From assembly GCF_008087665.1 (NCBI RefSeq), contig NZ_CP042912.1, positions 4,092,001-4,156,000 of the forward strand: a stretch of 64,000 nucleotides of DNA. Direction: 5' to 3'. The notes beneath the pieces were generated by a model. The model was given only the letters and a program-made list of their open reading frames with translations. It was not told where the DNA came from and did not search any database. A program made the translations under genes and the position numbers. Of this stretch, positions 20,281 to 28,256 are shown piece after piece (position 1 is the stretch's first letter; each line of letters begins with the position of its first letter). Source of the DNA: Mariniblastus fucicola. GTDB taxonomy: Bacteria; Planctomycetota; Planctomycetia; Pirellulales; Pirellulaceae.

Positions 20281-20412
20281 GCACTGTTTGGTAAATGTGA
20301 GCGGCGAGGCGCTAGCCGCCGTTCCGTTGCGCTTTTTAACGGCGGCGAGCGCCTTGCCGCTCATGTTTGGCCGCGTTGATGACATGAAAATCAATTTGTC
20401 AAACAGTGCCTA
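20278..20412. repeat. Nested inverted-repeat element (REP/MITE-like)
   Basis: A 135-bp element. The outer arms are perfect 13-bp inverted repeats (TAGGCACTGTTTG at 20278-20290 and its complement at 20400-20412). Inside them, two 26-base arms at 20298-20323 and 20338-20363 pair with two mismatches around a 14-base loop ending in TTTTT. The inner arms are very GC-rich (GCGGCGAGGCGCTAGCCGCC). The left end supplies the stop codon of the preceding gene. It may also act as a terminator between convergent genes. Confidence 0.8.
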
Positions 20413-20442
20413 AGGTGAACTCAGCTTCGATTGTTGCAATCA

Positions 20443-21252
20443 CTAATACCTGAAGTGACGAATTTGCTCGCCACGAGTTCCGATGTCGGTCATCGCCTGG
20501 ATCCCGATTTCCAGATGCAAGTCGACCCAACGAGAAGTCACCTCGGCGTCCGACTCTTCGGTTTTGACTCCTTCGGGCGTCGTGGGCACGTCGGAAACCA
20601 GCAGCAAAGCTCCGCGCGAAATCGAATTGTAGTGGCCCACGATGAACAGCGTCGCGGTCTCCATGTCGATTCCGATACAGGTCAGCCGATTCAGTTTTTC
20701 ACGGAACTCCTCATCGTGTTCCCAAAGCCGTCGATTGGTCGTGTAGATAACTCCCGTTCGATACTCCAACTCACGCTCGACCATGCAATCCGAGACAAAT
20801 TTGTGCAGCTTGAAAGAGGGCAGGGCGGGGACTTCTGACGGGAAATAGTCATCGCTGGTTCCTTCACCGCGGATCGCTGCGATGGGCAAAATGAAGTGCC
20901 CGATTTCGGTTGAATCTTTCAAACCTCCGCATTTACCCAGGAACAGAACCGCTTCCGGCATGCGGGCCATCAGAATGTCCATGATCGTCGCGGCGTTGGC
21001 GGATCCGATGCCGAAGTTGACGATCGTCAGGCCTTCGCCGTTGGACGACGCCTGCATTGGTTTGCCTTCGCCGTAAATTTTGCAGCCAAACCGCGTGGCG
21101 AACTGATCGACGTAGTGCGAAAAATTCGTCAGCAGGATATAGTCGCCGAACTCTTCGATCGGCATGCCGGTGTACCGCGGCAACCAGCTTTTTGCGATCT
21201 CCAGTCGGTCGATCTTGCTGGCTTCAATTTTGTTGTCGATTGGCTGTGACAT
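20443..21252 (-). CDS. AMP nucleosidase-type nucleoside phosphorylase family protein
   Basis: A 269-residue member of the PNP/UDP superfamily, close to the short AMP nucleosidases that hydrolyse AMP to adenine and ribose 5-phosphate. Recognisable parts are GIGSANAATIMDIL, LFLGKCGGL, YFPSEVPALPSF and the purine/ribose-binding GIDMETATLFIVG, followed by LLLVSDVP. ATG 21252 with AAGGA upstream is chosen over longer in-frame starts. It converges with the outer-membrane-like gene across the inverted-repeat element. Confidence 0.85.
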   Translation of the reverse strand: MSQPIDNKIEASKIDRLEIAKSWLPRYTGMPIEEFGDYILLTNFSHYVDQFATRFGCKIYGEGKPMQASSNGEGLTIVNFGIGSANAATIMDILMARMPEAVLFLGKCGGLKDSTEIGHFILPIAAIRGEGTSDDYFPSEVPALPSFKLHKFVSDCMVERELEYRTGVIYTTNRRLWEHDEEFREKLNRLTCIGIDMETATLFIVGHYNSISRGALLLVSDVPTTPEGVKTEESDAEVTSRWVDLHLEIGIQAMTDIGTRGEQIRHFRY

Positions 21253-21383
21253 GCTATTCCTTCGTCGATTCGTACGATTCACCAATATACTGAATCGCTC
21301 AGCCGCTCGATACGCCCACCGCAACCAGCTACGATCTTGAGACGCGGCTTTCAAAGTGTATTCAACGTTCGCGAACTTTCAGC

Positions 21384-22121
21384 ATGAAGCCAGAGTCCAA
21401 TCACACGACAGACGATGCGTTGCGGCGGACTTTTGTCATCATCCCGATGCTCAATGAGCAAGACTCGATTGGTTTGGTACTCGATGACCTGCCAACGGTT
21501 GCCGAAGTCATTGTCGTCGACAACGGGTCAACGGATGAGGGAGCGAAAATCGCTGCGGCTCGGGGTGCAATCGTGATCTGCGAACCCCAACGCGGGTACG
21601 GGAAAGCCTGTTTGAAGGGCATCGCACACATTCGAAAACAAGTGGTAACCCCGCAGTCGACGATCGTGGCGTTCATCGACGGTGACTACAGCGATCACGC
21701 GGATGAACTGCCGATGCTGATCGACCGAATTGTCAACGAAGATTTCGATTTCGTAGTCGGATCGCGTTCCCTTGGCGATCGACAACAAGGAGCGATGCAC
21801 TTCCAGGCGATTTTCGGCAATTGGCTGGCGTGTACGCTGATGCAAATTTTCTGGGGAGCCAAATTTAGCGACCTTGGTCCGTTTCGCGCGATCCGATACC
21901 AGGCTTTGATCGATCTTGAGATGCAAGACGAAAATTTTGGCTGGACGATCGAGATGCAGATCAAAGCGTTCCGCAATGGCCTGAAGATCACGGAAGTTCC
22001 CGTTTCGTATCGCCGACGGATCGGAGTCAGCAAAATCAGCGGGACTGTATCGGGCACATTTCGAGCCGGCTACAAAATCCTGTGGACGATCTTCCGATTC
22101 CGGTTTGGCAAGAGTTCATGA
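21384..22121 (+). CDS. Family 2 glycosyltransferase (dolichyl-phosphate hexosyltransferase-like)
   Basis: A 245-residue GT-A enzyme without obvious membrane helices. Motifs are IIPMLNEQDSIG, VIVVDNGSTDEGAKIAA, a DxD-type FIDGDYSDH, GSRS and YRRRIGVSKISGT near the C-terminus. This pattern is typical of polyprenyl-phosphate mannose/glucose synthase-like GT2 enzymes; the nucleotide sugar is unknown. It is divergent from the AMP nucleosidase gene with a 131-bp intergenic region. Confidence 0.85.
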   Translation: MKPESNHTTDDALRRTFVIIPMLNEQDSIGLVLDDLPTVAEVIVVDNGSTDEGAKIAAARGAIVICEPQRGYGKACLKGIAHIRKQVVTPQSTIVAFIDGDYSDHADELPMLIDRIVNEDFDFVVGSRSLGDRQQGAMHFQAIFGNWLACTLMQIFWGAKFSDLGPFRAIRYQALIDLEMQDENFGWTIEMQIKAFRNGLKITEVPVSYRRRIGVSKISGTVSGTFRAGYKILWTIFRFRFGKSS

Positions 22122-22172
22122 ATTGCGGCGGCGAACCCTGTTTGATAACTCTTCAAGCTACAGACTCGAAAG

Positions 22173-23279
22173 TCAGTCGCCAAAGCAAGTCCCAAGGTCT
22201 CGGGCCGTCGCAAGTGTGTCACAATCGAGCGGTACAAGCTTCGTTCGCCGCGTGCATTCCTCAAGCGGAACGTAGCTGACCGTCGGCGGGTCAAGCGCGA
22301 CCATCACGCTGCGCTTGCCTTCGGCAAGAGCCCGAACAGCCGCTGCACCGAAGCGAAACGAAAGTAAGCGATCGCGCGACGTGGGCGAACCACCGCGAAG
22401 CAAATGCCCCAGCACAACGGTACGGACTTCGTTTTCCACCAGCGGTCGCAAGCCTTCCGCGACGTACTCACCGATGCCGCCAAGTTTTTTCACTCCACCA
22501 GCGTCGTGGTACATTTCCGTTCCGCCAATCGGCATAGCGCCCTCCGCGACCGCGACGATGCTGAACGGTCGTCGACGGGAATTGCGTTCTTTGACTTTCT
22601 CCGCGACCTTGCGCAGATCAAAAGGAATCTCCGGGATCAGAATAATGTCTGCCGACCCAGCCAACCCTGCTTCAAGCGCAATCCAGCCCGCATGTCGCCC
22701 CATCATCTCGACAATCATGACGCGCCGGTGACTGGCCGCGGTGGCATGCAAGCGGCCGATCGCGTCAGTCGCGTACGATACAGCGGTGTCAAAGCCGAAG
22801 GTCGCGACTGTTCCTTCCAAATCGTTGTCGATCGTTTTCGGGACACCAACAACCGTGATTCCCAACTTGGCGACCTGATTGGCGATTCCCATCGAGCCAT
22901 CTCCGCCGATCGCCACCAAGGCATCGATTTTATGCCTTTTGAAACTCTCGGTCAGACGTGGCGAGATATCTTCTTTGTCAACCGAACCATCGGGCTGCAG
23001 GATTTCGTATGAGAACGGATTGCCGCGATTGGTCGTTCCAAGAATTGTACCGCCAGTGTGCGAAATTCCGCGAACGACATCCGGCGTCAAAGGGAACGTG
23101 CCCCCTTCGGGAAAGTCTTCCGGGTGCAAAACCCCGTCGAAGCCACTGCGAATCCCCAGACATTCCCAACCTCGTTTCGTCGCGGCAAGCGTGACGGCTC
23201 GGATGACAGCGTTGAGCCCTGGGGCGTCGCCGCCTCCGGTCGTGATTGCGATTTTCTTGATGTTGCTGCTCATCGTCAT
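22173..23279 (-). CDS. 6-phosphofructokinase (PFKA superfamily, group III-like)
   Basis: A 368-residue glycolytic enzyme phosphorylating fructose 6-phosphate. Motifs are TTGGGDAPGLNAVIR, AIGGDGSMGIA, PKTIDNDLEGT, MGRHAGWIAL and LGHLLRGGSPT. The phosphoryl-donor site combines Gly (GGDGS) with Lys (PKTID). ATP enzymes such as E. coli's have G/G and PPi enzymes have D/K, so the donor is ambiguous; comparable G/K enzymes of actinobacteria are ATP-dependent. Start is ATG 23279 or 23273. It converges with the glycosyltransferase gene. Confidence 0.9.
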   Translation of the reverse strand: MTMSSNIKKIAITTGGGDAPGLNAVIRAVTLAATKRGWECLGIRSGFDGVLHPEDFPEGGTFPLTPDVVRGISHTGGTILGTTNRGNPFSYEILQPDGSVDKEDISPRLTESFKRHKIDALVAIGGDGSMGIANQVAKLGITVVGVPKTIDNDLEGTVATFGFDTAVSYATDAIGRLHATAASHRRVMIVEMMGRHAGWIALEAGLAGSADIILIPEIPFDLRKVAEKVKERNSRRRPFSIVAVAEGAMPIGGTEMYHDAGGVKKLGGIGEYVAEGLRPLVENEVRTVVLGHLLRGGSPTSRDRLLSFRFGAAAVRALAEGKRSVMVALDPPTVSYVPLEECTRRTKLVPLDCDTLATARDLGTCFGD

Positions 23280-23511
23280 TCCATGGATGCATCGGTTTGA
23301 GAGGCCAACATGGTGACCGAAACTTGCGGACAGGGAAAGACGAGGTTTAGTGGGCAAGAATCAGCAATCCAGTAAACCAATGCCTTTTAATCACCAAACT
23401 TCGAAAACCGTTTCTCTCTAAACAGAATCCCAGCGGGCCGATTTCATGGCGCCTCGGCGGTCGGCTATACTCAATAAATCACCAAGCCATTCGTCTCACG
23501 GAACTCAAAAC

Positions 23512-24486
23512 ATGACACGTTTTCTATTCCTGTCCGCCACATTTTCGGTTATTGCGATCGGCGCGTATGTCGCTCCCCTTCAGGGCCAGCAAGCAATTCA
23601 AATCTCGCAGCAGAACGAAACAATCGCAGTCTCCGTCGGCGGAGAACTTTTCACCGCGTACAACTTTACTGATACTGCCAAGCCTTTTCTGTATCCAGTT
23701 CTCGGCCCAAGTCAGATTCGAATGACCCGTGACTTTCCGATGAAGAAAACCGCAGGGGAGGCAGACGATCACCCGCACCACAAATCGATCTGGATCGGCC
23801 ACGAAGTAAACGACATCGATTTTTGGACGTGTCGTGGCGGAGCGAAAATCGTCGTCGATGGAGAGCCAACGATCGACAGGGAAGCAAACAGCATCACCGC
23901 GAACAGCAGCTGGATCGATGCCGGCCAGAATGTTGTGTGCCGGGATTCGACGAAGTGGAGTTTCGGAGCCGACGAAAAATCAAGGTGGATCGATTGCGTG
24001 TTCACACTCGCCGCGACTGAAGGTCCGATCACAATCGATGACACCAAGGAGGGCACTGTTGCGATCCGCACTCACCCCGATTTGCGGCTGAATCCGGACG
24101 CTCGCCGGGGCGTTGAAAAAGTTTTTGGCAACGTCGTCAACAGTCAGGGCACCGAGGGCGTTGAAACCTGGGGTCAGTCGTCGGCCTGGCTGCTATATTC
24201 GGGCACGATTGAATCGAAGCCAGCAAGCTTGTTGATCCTCGACCATCCGACCAACTTTCGATATCCCACCACTTGGCACGCGAGGGACTACGGATTGATT
24301 TCCGCGAACCCGTTCGGACTTCACGACTTTCTCGAAATGGAAGAGCACGCCGGAGCCGTCAAGCTTGCGAAAGGCCAAAGTCTTACGCTGCGATATCGAT
24401 TTGTATTCTTCGCCGAAGCAGTCAATGTCGACGACGCCAAATCGCTGCACGCCAAGTTTTCCAACAGCGACGCGAATGGTGACTGA
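23512..24486 (+). CDS. Secreted PmoA-like (DUF6807) protein
   Basis: A 324-residue exported protein with signal peptide RFLFLSATFSVIAIGAYVAP. The DDHPHHKSIWIGHEVNDIDFW stretch and the LDHPTNFRYPTTWHARDYGL stretch match the so-called PmoA family common in Planctomycetota. Despite the name this family is not related by function to particulate methane monooxygenase, and its role is unknown. ATG 23512 places the signal peptide at the N-terminus. It lies upstream of pyrF on the same strand, separated by 123 bp. Confidence 0.8.
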   Translation: MTRFLFLSATFSVIAIGAYVAPLQGQQAIQISQQNETIAVSVGGELFTAYNFTDTAKPFLYPVLGPSQIRMTRDFPMKKTAGEADDHPHHKSIWIGHEVNDIDFWTCRGGAKIVVDGEPTIDREANSITANSSWIDAGQNVVCRDSTKWSFGADEKSRWIDCVFTLAATEGPITIDDTKEGTVAIRTHPDLRLNPDARRGVEKVFGNVVNSQGTEGVETWGQSSAWLLYSGTIESKPASLLILDHPTNFRYPTTWHARDYGLISANPFGLHDFLEMEEHAGAVKLAKGQSLTLRYRFVFFAEAVNVDDAKSLHAKFSNSDANGD

Positions 24487-24609
24487 TTTGAGCCCAAGAG
24501 AACCCGTGTTTTCAAATTTAGTGGTGAAACGGGCTAACGAACGTATCGACAACCAAAGTCGGCGATTCACATCATTCCCGGCAGACGTTCCGGTCGTTAG
24601 ACTCGTGGC

Positions 24610-25530
24610 ATGAAAAACTCTCCTGAACATTTTGGCGATCGGCTAACCGCCGCGATCAAGAACAAGAAAACTCCATTGGTCGTTGGTCTCGATCCGCGCT
24701 GGGACAACTTGCCAGACGACATCAAGTCGATCGGAAACCAAGCCGAAGCCTTCGAGGTTTTTTGCAAGGCGATCATTGATGTGGTGGCCGACAAAGTCCC
24801 GGCAGTAAAGCCCCAATCGGCTTTCTTTGAACAGCTGGGACCTGCAGGAGTTGTCGCCCTCGGTCGCGTTACCGAGTACGCTCGCGAAAAAGGATTGCTG
24901 ACGATCATGGATGCCAAACGCGGCGACATCGGCTCGACAGCAACGGCGTACGCAAAAGCCTATTTGGACCGAAGTGAAAATGGTCCCTGGCAATGCGACT
25001 CGTTGACCGTGAACCCGTATCTTGGTGACGACAGCCTGACTCCGTTTTGCGATGTCGCGATGGAAAATGGTGCTGGAATTTTTGTCCTGGCGAAAACTTC
25101 CAATCCCGGCAGCAAAACATTTCAGGAGAAAACCATCGGAGCCGACGGCGGCAAGCTTTTCGAACTGGTTGCCGACCATTTGCAAATGCTGGCCGCAAGA
25201 AACATTGGCGATTCAGGATTTGGGTTTGTCGGGGCTGTTGTCGGAGCGACCTGGCCAGAGGAACTGGTTGCGTTGAGGAAACGAATGCCGAACGTGATCT
25301 TTCTGATTCCCGGATTCGGTGCGCAGGGTGGTTCGGCGGCGGATATCGCTGGCGGTTTGAATGAGCATGGTTTGGGCGGCGTGATCAACAGCTCGAGGGG
25401 GATCATTTTTGCCTACGAGCGACCTGAATTCGAAGCCATCGTGAACTGGCAAGACGCTGTTTCGTTGGCGGCGGACATGGCGATCGGCCAGATTGCGGCG
25501 GATTCGAATGCCGGCAAGCTGCGACTATAG
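24610..25530 (+). CDS. pyrF: Orotidine 5'-phosphate decarboxylase (long type 2 form)
   Basis: The enzyme catalyses the last step of UMP synthesis, decarboxylating OMP. The 306-residue length and motifs LVVGLDPRWDNLP, KPQSAFFEQLG, DAKRGDIGSTATAYA (catalytic Asp-Lys-Asp array) and LIPGFGAQGG identify the longer, archaeal/actinobacterial-like type 2 PyrF. No other pyr gene is adjacent. Its 3' end lies 11 bp from a small convergent gene. Confidence 0.95.
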   Translation: MKNSPEHFGDRLTAAIKNKKTPLVVGLDPRWDNLPDDIKSIGNQAEAFEVFCKAIIDVVADKVPAVKPQSAFFEQLGPAGVVALGRVTEYAREKGLLTIMDAKRGDIGSTATAYAKAYLDRSENGPWQCDSLTVNPYLGDDSLTPFCDVAMENGAGIFVLAKTSNPGSKTFQEKTIGADGGKLFELVADHLQMLAARNIGDSGFGFVGAVVGATWPEELVALRKRMPNVIFLIPGFGAQGGSAADIAGGLNEHGLGGVINSSRGIIFAYERPEFEAIVNWQDAVSLAADMAIGQIAADSNAGKLRL

Positions 25531-25541
25531 CGTTGTACGGG

Positions 25542-25826
25542 CTACAGCAACTTTGAGAGTTCTTCCGCCACTCGATCACATTTTCCACGATGAGCCGTCG
25601 GAGTTTTGGCGGGCCACACTTGGCTCATATCGACGATTTTGATCTCGTTGCCGATTCGGGCCAACTCCCAGCCGGTCGCTTCGGCGAAGGCATCAATGAA
25701 AGACTGTGGCAGCCATGAACCGGGTTCGAACTCTGCCGATGGCTCACGTTCAAGGTACAGATTGAGCTGAGGATCAGCCGGCAATGTTGTTTGCTCTTCG
25801 GTCTGGGTTTTGGTTTGAGTGTGCAT
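25542..25826 (-). CDS. Small hypothetical protein, 94 aa
   Basis: A short reading frame with coding-like composition (FIDAFAEATGWELARIGNEIKIVDMSQVWPAK). It lacks a clear ribosome-binding site. The ATGW stretch reminds me of N-terminal regions of planctomycete SpoIIE/PP2C-type phosphatases, but no phosphatase domain follows, so it could be a remnant or an independent small protein. Low confidence in function. Confidence 0.4.
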   Translation of the reverse strand: MHTQTKTQTEEQTTLPADPQLNLYLEREPSAEFEPGSWLPQSFIDAFAEATGWELARIGNEIKIVDMSQVWPAKTPTAHRGKCDRVAEELSKLL

Positions 25827-26256
25827 GGAGATGGCTTCAAAAGGGGAAATCTGCGAGCCAATACGGGGGTGGGGGTGCCTTCAGTTTGCTGGCAAAGTCG
25901 AGGAAATATGGTTTTCGGGTGCCGTCGCGGTTAGAAAAACTGCTGAAATGGCCGTTCCAGCGACTTTCTGCAAAGCGAAAACTCGTGTTCTGACGATTCT
26001 GGGGTTTTGCGAGACGCTATTCCGAAAGCCATCGTTGGAAATCGCCGAAAATCCGACGCTTCTGAGCTTGTTGACCCTTGTTGCATTCCGGGCAAATGTC
26101 TAAACTCTTCCCCTTCATCGCTGAGGGATTTTTCTGCACTTAGCGATCCGAGGCTCGGGATTCCCTGGAGCTTTTCCCTGTTTTGTCCGATTTCAGTTGG
26201 ACACGGCTTGGCCGTAGCATTGAATGTTAGTTCGGCTGTAGCAATGGAGAATAGAA
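25827..26256. promoter_or_regulatory. 430-bp intergenic region upstream of rplM
   Basis: No convincing gene is seen on either strand; short frames here have poor composition. It must carry the rplM-rpsI promoter and possibly an mRNA leader. A TTGACC at 26071-26076 could be a -35 element, but no good -10 is spaced correctly. I could not fold a convincing L13-leader structure by eye. Confidence 0.35.
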
Positions 26257-26715
26257 GTGCCTGGCACAAAATCATATAACGCACAAACTGACGCATCACT
26301 CAAACAGGAGTGGTGGATCGTCGACGGTGAAAACGAAACCGTTGGTCGAATCGCGGCTGATATCGCAACCGTCCTGATGGGCAAGCACAAGCCGACTTAC
26401 ACCGCGAATGAAGACGTGGGCGATTTCGTTGTCATTACAAACTGCGAAAAACTGGTTCACTCAGGTAACAAGCGTGACAAGCGCCGTTACACCTGGTACA
26501 CCGGCTATACAGGTTTGCGCAGCGAAACGATCGGTAACCGTATGCAACGAAAGCCTGAACAGGTGATTCGCGATGCAGTGCGACGCATGTTGCCAAAGAA
26601 CAAGATTGGCCGCAAAATGTTGGCCAAGTTCAAGATCTACTCGGGATCTGAGCATCCGCACGAGGCTCAATCACCAAAGCCGTTTGATCAGTGGCGTCGT
26701 TCGAGCAGCAAATAA
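26257..26715 (+). CDS. rplM: 50S ribosomal protein L13
   Basis: A 152-residue protein with typical L13 motifs: WWIVDGENETVGRIAADIA, LMGKHKPTYT, GDFVVITNCEKLVHSGNK and the MLPKNKIGRKMLAKFKIYSG region. Start is GTG 26257 with GGAGA about 8 bases upstream. It forms the conserved rplM-rpsI pair with the next gene. Confidence 0.96.
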   Translation: MPGTKSYNAQTDASLKQEWWIVDGENETVGRIAADIATVLMGKHKPTYTANEDVGDFVVITNCEKLVHSGNKRDKRRYTWYTGYTGLRSETIGNRMQRKPEQVIRDAVRRMLPKNKIGRKMLAKFKIYSGSEHPHEAQSPKPFDQWRRSSSK

Positions 26716-26755
26716 CCAACCCTCAATCACACAGCTAATCCGCTAACGGAAAATC

Positions 26756-27163
26756 ATGGCAAAGACAGACCAAAAAACAGGCGAAGCACTCGGCACGGGC
26801 CGACGCAAATCTTCGGTAGCTCGCGTTCGCGTGAAAGAAGGATCCGGCAAGATCACCGTAAACGGCAAAGCCTTCGATGCTTTCTTCGTTAACGAGCAAG
26901 ATCGCCGCGCGGTTCTCGATACGTTTGACGCTGTTGGTGCTCGTGAAAAGCTTGACACACGAATCGTCGTTAGCGGCGGCGGTGTTACAGGTCAATCTGG
27001 CGCTTGCCGTATGGGACTTGCTCGTGCCTTGGTCAACATGGACACCGAATACTTTGCTGCACTTCGTGACGGCGGATTCCTGACGCGTGACTCGCGCATG
27101 AAAGAACGTAAGAAACCTGGTCTTCACGGTGCCCGCCGCGGAACACAGTTCTCGAAACGTTAA
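26756..27163 (+). CDS. rpsI: 30S ribosomal protein S9
   Basis: A 135-residue protein carrying S9 signatures: GTGRRKSSVARVRVKEGSG, GGGVTGQSGACRMGLARAL and the basic C-terminal tail KKPGLHGARRGTQFSKR that reaches the ribosomal P site. It starts 40 bp after rplM and ends just before a strong terminator. Confidence 0.97.
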   Translation: MAKTDQKTGEALGTGRRKSSVARVRVKEGSGKITVNGKAFDAFFVNEQDRRAVLDTFDAVGAREKLDTRIVVSGGGVTGQSGACRMGLARALVNMDTEYFAALRDGGFLTRDSRMKERKKPGLHGARRGTQFSKR

Positions 27164-27185
27164 TCGAAAAACGAATCAGAATTTC

Positions 27186-27220
27186 AATGGCTGGGACAAT
27201 GTCTCAGCCATTTTTTTTTT
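27186..27220 (+). terminator. Rho-independent terminator of rplM-rpsI
   Basis: An 11-bp stem (AATGGCTGGGA with TCTCAGCCATT, one G-U pair) with a 5-base loop is followed by an uninterrupted run of T up to 27220. Confidence 0.92.
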
Positions 27221-27284
27221 CGATACAATATCTGTGCCACCACCATTGCACATAATCCTTCCAAACCAGGTGGCGAATCCGTTC

Positions 27285-28181
27285 ATGGAAAATCAATTCA
27301 AACTCCCAGACGAGAATCTCGGAAACGGAGAATCTTCGCGCCGAGTCTCTGACCTGATCGAAGAGATTCGGGCTGATATTGATTTTGAGCTGGACGATGC
27401 GGTCACTGATATTGTTCGCGATCTCCCGGAAGAATACTTCCAACGAATGGACCACGAGAATCAGGTAACGCATCTCAAAGGTCTAATCGCGTCCCGAATT
27501 TGCCAACTTAGCAGCGAACTGTTTTTACCGTCGACCGATGGGACGCAAGTCGCTGTGCTGGGGCGGAAAAGCTATCGCGGGCAGTTGGCCTATATTCTTT
27601 CAGAGCTTCCCGGCAAGCGAACCCGACTGGTCGGCGCCAACATCTACACGGCCCGATCACATGGCTTCATCCTGGACGTGTTTGAGTTTGAGACCGACCA
27701 GAACCCGGCAGTGGATGCTTCTTTCTCTGCCGAGATCGTCGAGAAACTGGCTGAGAAGACGGCCAGCCCAACGGATTCCGTGGCGGACTTCCTGTCACGC
27801 ATTCGAACGACCAGCGCGAAGTCTCCCAACCTCGAAAAACTGGCTCGATTCTACTCGGCTTACCAACAGGTTAGCCCCCAGAAGCCGATTGTCGTCGATC
27901 AGGGCGAAAGCGTTGACAGCCTTTCAGATATCGTGCTTGCCATCCAGTCTCAAGACGAGCGGCTCACTTTTCAACGGACGACAGAGAGCCTTTCGAAACT
28001 TTCACTGGACATCGAACAGGCCGAACTGGTCGTTGTCCGGTTTGACAAAGCGGCCGATGAGCCCGTCAGCCAACGCAGCAATAAAGTCGTCTTGATGAAC
28101 TTTCTGGTTTCAGAATCGGAAGTCGGTCCTTTCGAAGTCGAAGCCTGGATCGATAGCTTGACTTCCGTTGTATCGGGATAG
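27285..28181 (+). CDS. Orphan ACT-like regulatory protein resembling the N-terminus of large NAD-glutamate dehydrogenases
   Basis: A 298-residue soluble protein. The core (LPEEYFQRMDHENQVTHLKG, then AYILSELPGKRTRLVGANIY and GFILDVFEFE) resembles, from memory, the N-terminal ACT-like region of planctomycete NAD-type glutamate dehydrogenases. There the order is also YFQ-x-x-D, an HL helix, a GDL-like strand, a (K/N)-(I/V)-Y-T-A strand and LDVF-(E/D)-F. No dehydrogenase domain follows, so this would be a free-standing version. ATG 27285 is chosen because the upstream in-frame extension runs through the rpsI terminator. Function is unknown. Confidence 0.65.
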   Translation: MENQFKLPDENLGNGESSRRVSDLIEEIRADIDFELDDAVTDIVRDLPEEYFQRMDHENQVTHLKGLIASRICQLSSELFLPSTDGTQVAVLGRKSYRGQLAYILSELPGKRTRLVGANIYTARSHGFILDVFEFETDQNPAVDASFSAEIVEKLAEKTASPTDSVADFLSRIRTTSAKSPNLEKLARFYSAYQQVSPQKPIVVDQGESVDSLSDIVLAIQSQDERLTFQRTTESLSKLSLDIEQAELVVVRFDKAADEPVSQRSNKVVLMNFLVSESEVGPFEVEAWIDSLTSVVSG

Positions 28182-28256
28182 ACGATGGTGTTTCTGGTCC
28201 GACGCATCGTTTTGAATCGGGCTTCACTTCCGAACACCTCGCACCTGGACTGATCG

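Noticed and set aside
25931-26299. 122-residue minus-strand frame upstream of rplM
   Set aside because: It overlaps the rplM start, has poor composition and no ribosome-binding site; treated as chance.
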